Assembly (NCBI GenBank): GCA_016647705.1 | Contig: JAENRU010000467.1 | Coordinates: 46,001 to 110,000, forward strand | Reading direction: 5' to 3' | Source of the DNA: Eucommia ulmoides | Taxonomy: Eukaryota; Streptophyta; Magnoliopsida; Garryales; Eucommiaceae | Length of the DNA stretch: 64,000 nucleotides | In this document: piece after piece, positions 56,249 through 64,000 of the stretch | Position numbering within the stretch: position 1 is the first letter of the stretch | Layout of the letters: each line of letters opens with the position of its first letter | Made by a program: the position numbers and the translations under genes | The notes under the pieces: model-generated | What the model was told of the DNA's origin: nothing | What the model saw: only the letters and a program-made list of their open reading frames with translations | Databases searched by the model: none

Positions 56249-57015
56249 AGTGTCTCACTTTCTAAGGAGTACAAAGGGGTATAGTGTAGGCTTTTGAAGT
56301 TTCAGGGGGATAAAATGACACTAGGGGGGGAAAAGGCAATTAACCCTAAAAAAAACCTATAAATCACTTGCCGAAATCAAGATCTTTTTCTTCCTCATTT
56401 GTTGTTGTCCTTCACGCCGCCCACAAGATTATTCTCATTTTGCAAAGCTCAGGTAGAGAGGGCTTATACATATAGAGATAGATAGATAGAAATACTTTTT
56501 TTTTTCGCCTCAAGAATTAATTTAACAGTATATGCATAGGGTTTATGTTCCTATTACACTAACACCTCACTTGAATACCATAATACAACAATAATTCTTA
56601 AATTACACTTTTGACCTAGAAATTAATATAAACTGTAGAATACTCAAACTGCACTTCCATCGCATAAACTAATATAAAATGCTAAAATATCCTTTGAATA
56701 TAATTTGACCGATGAGTAACTTATTAATTACGAAATATCTCCTAAACCAAAATAAAAGTTGAAAATAAAATATAGAATATCCATATAAAAATAGTATTAC
56801 TAAAAAAATCCGGGAATTGCAACAACCAAATCTCAGAGATGAATGAAAAATAAAACCAAGGGGGTATATTTGTGGGATTTTCTTCTTAAAAAAAGAACAA
56901 GCTCTGACCAAAGGATGATGACCAAAGGATCTATCATAGAGTGTAGTCCTTTAGCTTAGTTTCCATCCAAGGCCTCTTCATCTATCGACAAAAAAGTCCT
57001 ACAAACACTCCTTCC
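56249..57015. other. Intronic DNA, nothing recognised
   Basis: AT-rich with a short GATA-like repeat near 56477-56491. The minus ORF at 56669-56911 is Phe/Tyr/Ile-rich from composition and resembles no family. Confidence 0.5.
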
Positions 57016-57245
57016 CCCCCCAAACACCACTTTTGTTTCCATGCCCCTGATTAAAGATCCTCGCCTCTCCAACAGGACCAGCTATCTCCGGTTAACCCCA
57101 TCTTCAGAGCCCCCCTCCCCCTCCCCCTCTCATCCCCAAACACCACTTTTGTTTCCATGCCCCTGATTAAAGATCCTCGTCTCTCCAGCAGGACCAACTA
57201 TCTCCGGTTAACCCCATCTTCAGAGCCCCCCTCCCCCCCCCCCAT
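57016..57245. repeat. Tandem duplication, 116-bp period, two copies
   Basis: CAAACACCACTTTTGTTTCC occurs at 57021 and 57137. Both copies run to CTTCAGAGCCCCCCTCCCC with about three substitutions, and both end in C-rich tracts. High similarity suggests a recent duplication, perhaps by slippage at the C tracts. Confidence 0.9.
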
Positions 57246-57369
57246 CCCCAATCTTCCCACCTCCCATTATTGGAATCCTTTTCTCGCCTGTCACTAGTCC
57301 TCTCTTGTCTCTCACGCATATTATGACAGTCATGGATTTCTATCATATGACCAAAACTTGGAAGGTCTT

Positions 57370-58560
57370 GTTGCAGCATTGAGGTGTCCTATACTCCTAT
57401 TGATTCTTTGCCAGGCACTTATCTGGTGCTTCCACTTGGGGCCAAATTCAAGTCTACAATGATTTAGGATCCGGTCAAAAAGAGATTCCAGAAACGTCAT
57501 GTGGGGTAGCAATCTCGATATATATATATATATCCAAAGGAGGTAGGCTCGCAGTCCTGAAAAGCACCTCATCTAGCCTCTGACAATCTTCCTTTCGCTC
57601 TTTCCTTTCCCATCCCAGCCTCAATAAATACCACGAGAAGCTACAATGTGAATTTTTTTAGAAAACAGCAAGGATGCTTGGAAAATTCATTTCTTTGGTT
57701 GGGACTATATCTGTCGCTCCCTCAATGAAGGTGGGGCCAACATCAAAAGGCTCCACATCTTTAACCAAATTGTTGGGAAATGATTATGGCATTCAGCTAG
57801 CAAGGATAAGTCCTGGAAAAAGCATGATGGTCACCAGATGTGTGATGAAATGGGGTACCTGATCTTCCCAGGCGATAACTAGCTTCTATGATGTTGGTGT
57901 TTGAAAAAGCATAGAGAAGATTGGCAGCAGCTTATTTTGTGAATCTGTTCTCTAATATTGGCGATGGCATGAGGATCGGTTTCTAGTGTCAGGTTTAGTG
58001 CGGAGACCAACTCATCTCCAACTTCATCGCCACCACCCGGGGGCCATGATTTGGAGCCCGGTCTTCCTTAGAGATCTAGAGGATTGGGAAACCTGAGCTG
58101 ATTGAGTTGCTTGTGACTCTCCAAACCTCTTGCCTTGATCTCCCAAGGCTGACAGCTTGCCCTGGGCAACAAAAGAGGGACATTTCTTAGTCAGAACCTT
58201 CTACCGTATTTTGTTAGCAGTCAGGTGGTTTTTCATAGGAGAGCAATTCGACACACCAATACCCTTATAAGAACCACCTTCTTCATCGAGACTGTCGCCT
58301 GGAATGCCATCCTCAATCTTTTCAATTCCAGCTAAAAGGCTTCAGCCTCTCCAGCAAACACAATATGTGTTCATATGAGGAAGACTATTGCTCATCTCAT
58401 TTTATAATGCTATACAGCTAGCGATTTACAGTCCACGATCCTCTCTTTGGTGTGGATCTCTTGGTGCCTGCTCAATTTCTACAAGGACCTACTGTCTTGC
58501 AGATACAATGGGTGTCTTACCTGACAGTTTCTGAAGACTTAGAAGATGCCCCCCCCAAAG
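57370..58560 (+). pseudogene. LINE (L1-type non-LTR) RT C-terminus and zf-RVT region, decayed
   Basis: Plus-strand pieces follow the plant L1 order: GTYLVLPLGAKFKSTMI (57410-57460), then PKGGRLAVLKS (57533-57565) directly after a TA repeat. Next come a Trp-rich stretch near 57670-57720, LLGKWLW-like sequence near 57770, and FLVRTFYRILLAV near 58180-58220. A zf-RVT-like section follows (VAWNAIL, then KHNMCSYEEDYC at 58290-58390). Stops and frameshifts are very frequent, and the endonuclease and most of RT are absent. It is an old 5'-truncated copy. Confidence 0.6.
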
Positions 58561-59636
58561 GCCATTTCACAGCATTTGGCGCATGCTGAAACAGCATTTT
58601 TATAATATTTCTTTATCATAACCTTAGTTGCACAATCATTCTAAAATGGCCACGATCCCGTGTCAAACTCACGATTTTGTACTTTTTACTGAAAATCCTG
58701 CACCAAACTCACTCCTATCATATGTTACATTCCCGCAACCACTACACCGTTATCGTAACTAAACCTCAAAATAACTTTTGTCAAATATTAACCACAAAGA
58801 TTTGGGCCTCTTGCTACCAACACCCATTTGAAGGTCAGAATTAATTGTTTAGCCTATTCATTGTCTCGGGTTTATTTTTAGTCTCATGGAGAGTTTATAT
58901 CTGAAATGCCCCTCCACCTCCTTAAACTACTGCCAAAAAATAGTGGAATAAAACTTCAATATGCCAGCTGAAATTTAGGAGGTATTAACAACTGTGAAAT
59001 AAGTTCCATATTTTGCACTAAAAAACTAATAAAAATAGATAAATAAATTGGATGATTGGGTGTATGAAAAAAAAAAAAAAATATTTATACCGGATAGAGA
59101 GCTTCAACAAGTGTTTGTCTTTGTTAAAATCTATTTTGTTGAACTCACAAGCTTAGTATTATTTTTATTAAAATCTGTTCAGTCACATTCTACAAGCGTT
59201 GGTGTTCAACAAAGTCAGCATAAATTTGTTATTTTATTTTTTATTTTTTTTGTTGTTGAATTCCACAACAGAGGTACATAATATAATTGTTAAAAAAAAT
59301 AGAGTTAATTAAATTACCATCATTAACTATGATTTTTTTCCATATTTTGAATCCACCAAATAAAAGAATTGGTTTAAATATTAAAAGAAAAAATAAGGTG
59401 AACCTAAAATACACAATTAACATCTTCCCAAAAGATTGAGTACCGAAGTTTTAGTGGGTATAAATGTCAACCCAAGTGAGTTAAATAGAAAATGGGACAG
59501 GACTGAGATGTGTTTTTACCTTGGCAGTTTAAAATATCAAAGATTCTATGTTGGGTTTAAAAACTTATTTTGAGCTCTTTTTGGGTGTTTCCAAATTTTT
59601 ATACAGAAAAACACAAGGACAGTTTTACCGTTTTAA
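58561..59636. other. Intronic DNA, nothing recognised
   Basis: AT-rich filler with short homopolymers. The plus ORF at 59048-59281 shows no family resemblance. Confidence 0.5.
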
Positions 59637-60756
59637 TAACAACAAAATTGCAATTTGACTCCCTGTATGTGGAGGTTGTTGCTAATTTTCCCTTGCACTT
59701 TCATAATAAGTAGTTAACCCCCCCCCGGTACTTCGGATCAAAATGCACAATCTACAAATTCAGTTTTCTTTGGCGGAAATTGATGCGCACGCACCTAAAA
59801 GTGCATGAATATTTCAGTCACATTCCATATAAACGTTGCATTGTTTACTTGAATATTTTTGAAGAGGGGAGAAGAATTTTCCTACTGTTGTCGTCGTTGC
59901 AACACCAACATCGCCACCATTGCAACACCACCACTAACCAACACTCAGAGGTTTGATTTCACATTGGAACATTGTCTAGGACTCACATGAAGAAGTCGAA
60001 GGATTGGGAAACTCGAATCATGAAATCGAGAGGATGCAAAATCGAATCGGCAAAAGTCTATTTGAATTCGGAGAGTTCATTTTTTTGATAGAAACTTCCT
60101 ATTTTGCTTTAATTCTTGTAAGTTTTTTTTCGGTTTCTTCACATATATTGGTATTTTACATGAATTCCAGAAGAGAAAGGAGATAGGGCTCAATTTTTGG
60201 TCATCAAACTATTTTCTCAAGAAGTCAAGATGAATTTAGAGAGATTTGTAGAAACTTCTGCCAAAGAAGATGTGAAAAAAACAATTTGTTTTTTGCTCGT
60301 GCGATGGACGACGACAGCCAGAGGGGGGGTGTTTCGACAAGGAAGGAGGCCACAGAGCTAGAATGAGGCAGCAATCGGTAGATGTTTTGGAGAAATTTTT
60401 TTAGATCTGGCCTAGATTCGTAAAAAAATTGCATGAATCGTAAATTGAAGAAGAAATTGATGGTGAACTCTTTGCTTCTTCAAAGCCCTTACCTCTTCCT
60501 CTTCTTCTTTTCTCTCAAGTCCAAGATCAATGAGAGAGCTTCAACCAGCAACGATTGCAGTCCAAGTCTCTATTTTTGCTTTTGTATTTTTTTGTTTTTG
60601 CTTTTTGTGGCTTTTTTCTTTTTCTTTTCTAATTTTAAAAAATAAAATGAAATTATTTTTTTGTTTTTAATAAAATAAAGGGTATACATGTAATTTCAAA
60701 CTGGGAAAATTGAACAAGCCTTGAAGCATAGGGGGTTAAATTGCAATTTGCCCTAA
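59637..60756. mobile_element. Long-TIR non-autonomous element, about 1.1 kb (MULE-like)
   Basis: The first 60 bases (AAATTGCAATTTGACTCCCT...CTAATTTTCCC) match the reverse complement of the end (CAAATTGCAATTTAACCCCC...TCAATTTTCCC). The interior is GC-richer near 59880-60060 and 60290-60400, with short ORFs in both directions, for example minus 60225-60434 (Ser/Phe-rich). None match a family known to me. It could be a MULE-type MITE that picked up host DNA, but that is speculation. Confidence 0.5.
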
Positions 60757-62669
60757 AATAAATTGCATTGACAAAGGTATTATTACCAACTAAGAGAGAG
60801 CAGGGTTCCAAGTAGCCTCTTTCCCAGGTCATCACGGCCACAGATGGATTGTGGATATTTGTTCTCTCTCTTATGTTTCTCTGCAGCTGCCTTCACTACG
60901 GAAATATCTCTATCTATCCATCTTTCTCTGCAGCAGTATTAAACAAAATAAAAAAAACTGAACTGAACTGAACTGAAGAGAAAGGAAGAAGCGTCGAGAA
61001 AAAGAAGATTATCTCTCTCTCTCTTTGCTGCAGAGGGGGAAAAATAGAGCCCGGCAGAACTGAACAAAAGAAGAAGAAACGTAGAGGAGGAGGAGGACTT
61101 ATCTGGATGCTCTACCGAAGTGGGTGCTGCTCTGGATTGGAGGCCTATCAAATTGGCGAACTTAGAATATATGAGTAGGTCAGAACTCGAGCAAGGCGCG
61201 CTTTGCGCCCAGGTGCAGAAGGAGCACACCTAAGGCAGGGCATGCGCCTGACTCTGTTTGTGTACCAGTGTTCTATGTAAAACTTATTGACTTAAGCTCC
61301 AAGTTGATGCAAGTGAGCTTTCTCATCTCCTAGAGCATTTGGGCTATGAGCATGGCAGCATCGCCAGAGCTTTCAGCCACCATTTGGTCTGCACTAGTTT
61401 GAATGGGGACCCTCTCCTAGGCCTAGTTCCGATTTTGGTTTTCGGTCGTCATTCTGAACGCGAAGTAACTGCTGAAATATTTATTTTAGTTTATTATATT
61501 TTATTATTTTAGGTCATGTTGACCAATATGGTAATTTCTTTTATTCCATTTATTTGGCTATTTATTTAGGGGTGATTTTCTTACTTGTTCAGCCTAGTGT
61601 GAGGGCCATATAATCGAGGGAGTATAACCTCAAGGAAATGAGACAAATTCAATGTTTAGATGTTGAGCGGAACAAGACTTGCATCATCCACACTGACAGC
61701 TCCAAACTGATAATATATGAATTTAGATCCATTGAGTAGAGTCTGGCCACCAAGTCCTACAAATGCAAGGCAAAGCTAAGCATCGGTAGTTTGTTGTTGA
61801 CTTCTTGGTGAATTGGCTCCACCATGAGAGTAAGGAGAAAGAACTTCAAAGAACTAAAATGGAGTCTAGGGAGTTTTGGCAAGTCCTTAGATGCACCTTT
61901 CATCTTGGGGGTGGTCGGTATAGATAGGGGAGGTCGTATGTTCTTGACCCACATATTGCTCAAAATCTCGTGTTTTGAGTGAATGATGAAAATGTGTGTT
62001 CATGGTTCGGGATCTCCAGAAGACGGCATGGTCTCCTGAGTAGTTCCCCCGACCCAAGTTGATAGTCCTTGGTGGCCTCTTGATTGACTAAACCTACGTC
62101 GAATGGCGTTCTGACACACCCGACCTGTTACCCATGCCTAGGTGTCCAAAGGTTGGGCCAATCTTTGGGCCGACATTGGTACGTGTCCCCAAGTTTCTAG
62201 GTCATGACCTGTGTATGAATTAACCCTCATCAACTTTCTTTAACAGGTTCAGAGCCTTGAATGTACATGGCTCGACTCCCCTTGCTTCCTTTCTCAATTT
62301 GTACATGGCTTGACTCACTTTGCTTGCTTTTAATATAATTATCTTAATTAGAAAAAAAATATAAAAGCAATGGTAAGACGTAGCAACATATTATACCATG
62401 GCCTTAACATGTTCAAGAACATAGAAATTATTGAAATGGAAATTAGACCAATGGCAATATGACAAACAGTCGCATACGCACACTACCTTTTGGGTTAGGA
62501 GGTGTATTGACTAACTTTGCGGAATTCAAGGTTATTGTGGTGGAAAGGTTCCCATCCCCCACCACTTACGAGTAAGATCTATCGTTGTCATATGTAGAAG
62601 GAAATCTTTTGTTGTCATATGTAGAAGGAAATATACAGAAATGATAATAGAGAAAATGATAAGACATAC
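60757..62669. other. Intronic DNA with simple repeats
   Basis: It contains a short ACTGA(A) run (60956-60976), a CT run near 61012-61023 and a GCGCGCTTTGCGCCC palindrome-like motif near 61197. I recognise no gene or complete transposon. The ORF at 60939-61229 (minus) is Ser-rich and of unclear meaning. Confidence 0.45.
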
Positions 62670-62896
62670 CTGCAGATTATACTTTGACCTTAGTGCCCTC
62701 CGATAGCCACAAGCATAACATGCAACAAAACAACCAGGTAATCCCGGAAGAATACCTTCAGTTAACATGCAGGTAACAGAATTGATAAGAGCCCACAAAA
62801 TAAAATGCGTCACACATGATCCCATGAATGTTCCAATTCCCAAATACTCTGCATTCTTCCCAAAAAGAAAGCAAGGGCAAAAAAGACCTACACAAC
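62670..62896 (-). CDS. PLAC8 family protein, penultimate coding exon
   Basis: The minus strand encodes 75 complete codons plus two leading bases. It starts VGLFCPCFLFGKNAEYL (the CPC motif of PLAC8) and continues with a hydrophobic segment GSCVTHFILWALINSVTCML. A second hydrophobic segment LPGLPGCFVACYACGYRR is followed by ALRSKYNLQ. The two hydrophobic stretches are the membrane region of this family. The acceptor is CTTTCCAG (AG at 62898-62897) and the donor GTATGT starts at 62669. The exon enters with two bases of a split codon and leaves in phase 0, fitting the exon at 40705-40872. The ATG at 62912 lies in the intron and is not a start. The N-terminal exon(s) are not found up to 64000. 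Confidence 0.88.
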
Positions 62897-63512
62897 CTGG
62901 AAAGATTGACATAGTGGAATTAGTGATAATTTTAAGGTCATCAGGTTAATAGTACATCATTGGCAACCAGTAAACCACGAAAAGAGGAGCATAATAACAT
63001 ATATTACAATCTGTTATAGTCCCCCAGCAAGATACAAGTGATGACTCATCTTTGGCCGCAAGATTTGGCAATATTCGACAAATTCATGTATAATTTGTTT
63101 AAGTTTTTTCGGTACATTGTAATCCCAAGATTTAACCCGTAAATTCAATTCAATCGCCATTGCCTTGCCTACTCTTATCCTCTTCTCACCTTAAAATGAG
63201 ACTTTTGTCGTATCCTTTCGAAGTATCGGCAGTAAGGAGAACTAACCCTTTAACCTCCTAATGAGTGTAGAAAATTCTGGCAAACCGAGCTAAGCCTCAG
63301 TCAATTGTTTCATACAACACTAAATGATGTTTGATAAAAAAATATTAGTGTAGGACTAACATTTTTATATGTATGTTGTTGAATTCAACATTGTGTTGAA
63401 TTCAACAAATTCTAAATTTTGCAGCAAAATGTACGCAAATGGATGTCATTTGGCGAATCTAAATTTGTGTTTGGATCATCAAAACAATCATGGAATCACA
63501 ATTTATTATTAC
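62897..63512. other. Upstream PLAC8 intron sequence
   Basis: No exon with a PLAC8 N-terminal signature (such as a WSTG-type motif) is visible on the minus strand. A doubled palindrome TGTTGAATTCAACA lies at about 63377-63408. Confidence 0.5.
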
Positions 63513-63779
63513 TGTTGGAAATTCGGTGATTAAGGCCTTGATTCAGTCACAATCCTAGGAATATTCTAGGATCTGTTTTTCTATGTAAATATTGATAGTA
63601 AATCCTATATAAAATCAGGAAAAGTAGGAAAGTAGAAGCTATCAAATATTAGCTGTAATTAGTTTCCTTATTAACTTTAATTCGTTTCCTTTTCTGTTGT
63701 AATTGTTCTCTTTATAAGAGAGAATCTGTACCCACTCTTGGTAATATGAAAAAATATTCTTTCCTCATATTTTCTAAGT
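63513..63779 (+). repeat. 5' LTR of the right-edge copia element
   Basis: TGTTGGAAATTC to about TTTTCTAAG. The end is set by the primer site and is uncertain by a few bases because the final CA is not intact. Confidence 0.75.
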
Positions 63780-64000
63780 TGGTATCAGAGCTAAATACAG
63801 CAGCTCCAAAGAAACAGTGTCTGTAACCCTAAAAAACACAGCAGCCCCAAAACAAATCGTCGTAGCCGTGTCGGAAGTCACATCCAAAACCACTACCGTT
63901 GCCATTTGGGTGAAAACATCTAAGACCCTGCAAAACCACTCCAATTCTCACTCCGTCCAAATCACCACCATCCGCCTAAATGGTGATAACTTTCTCCGTT
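63513..64000 (+). mobile_element. Start of another Ty1/copia element, running off the window
   Basis: An LTR of about 267 bp (63513 to about 63779) starts TGTTGGAAATTC and ends near TTTTCTAAG, with a TTTATAAG box at 63711. The primer site TGGTATCAGAGC (initiator-Met tRNA) follows at 63780. Leader sequence follows. From about 63830 an open frame reads towards HSVQITTIRLNGDNFLR, the conserved start of copia gag (UBN2/gag type), and is cut by the window end. I could not fix the ATG. The element is on the plus strand, against PLAC8. Confidence 0.85.

Larger units (their letters stand above)
40873..62669 (-). other. Last intron of the PLAC8 gene, 21,797 bp, filled with transposons
   Basis: Its donor is GTATGT (minus strand, 62669-62664) after CTGCAG and its acceptor is TGATGCAG (ending 40873). 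Exons join in phase 0. The intron holds the copia element 44297-55290 with its nested gypsy and MITE, a hAT-like MITE (55540-56248), a LINE relic (57370-58560), a long-TIR element (59637-60756) and AT-rich filler. The outer copia element lies in plus orientation, against the gene. Large transposon-bearing introns are known in plants. Confidence 0.75.

Noticed and set aside
57167-57572. Minus-strand ORFs over the 116-bp duplication and LINE start
   Set aside because: The plus strand carries recognisable LINE RT pieces in the same place; the minus frames show nothing.
62897-63110. A possible N-terminal PLAC8 exon on the minus strand near 63040-63070
   Set aside because: The frame is open only briefly, has no PLAC8 motif and no donor in the phase needed by the exon at 62896.
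1-64000. CRISPR array, tRNA or rRNA genes
   Set aside because: The tandem repeats present are retrotransposon-derived with no spacers of uniform length; I saw no tRNA-like A and B boxes with cloverleaf pairing and no rRNA signature by eye.

Overview
This is a plant nuclear window, almost certainly from a flowering plant. It is AT-rich and consists mostly of transposable elements: Tat-lineage and chromovirus Ty3/gypsy elements, Ty1/copia elements with initiator-tRNA-Met primer sites, CACTA and hAT-like DNA elements, foldback elements and an L1-type LINE relic. The species cannot be told from the sequence. I see no rRNA, tRNA or CRISPR.

The only host gene I can support is a minus-strand PLAC8 (cysteine-rich, PLANT CADMIUM RESISTANCE / cell number regulator type) gene. 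Its last coding exon is 40705-40872 and the preceding one is 62670-62896. The two join in phase 0 across canonical splice sites, which makes the last intron 21,797 bases long. Upstream exons lie beyond 62896, probably outside the window.

Left part (3454-33460): an old Tat-type gypsy element on the plus strand, with LTRs at 3454-3929 and 32998-33460. It has been split repeatedly. Its gag holds a CACTA relic (4803 to about 9782), which itself holds a foldback element (6359-7238). Its RT is truncated by an insertion ending at 11922. Its 3' region carries a dimeric tandem repeat (14600-15720) split by a solo LTR (14644-15139), and a miniature CACTA (16367-17170). A second Tat-type element (18410-30787, minus strand, TSD GCTCG) sits in its antisense ORF. 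That second element carries a solo LTR (22758-24348) in its integrase. Both Tat elements have an extra ORF opposite to pol; the one in the second element shows three apparent short introns.

Middle (33461-40704): no host gene. It holds a probable 3.4-kb LTR of an Ogre-like element (33877-37242) and degraded repeats.

Right part (40705-63512): the PLAC8 exons and the giant intron. The intron contains a copia element (44297-55290, TSD TATAT, LTRs about 5% apart). A chromodomain gypsy element (46176-51562, TSD TCTTC, LTRs differing at 1 of 403 bases) and a 343-bp hAT-like MITE (52034-52376) are inserted in it. The intron also holds a second hAT-like MITE, a LINE relic and another long-TIR element. 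A further copia element starts at 63513 and runs off the window.
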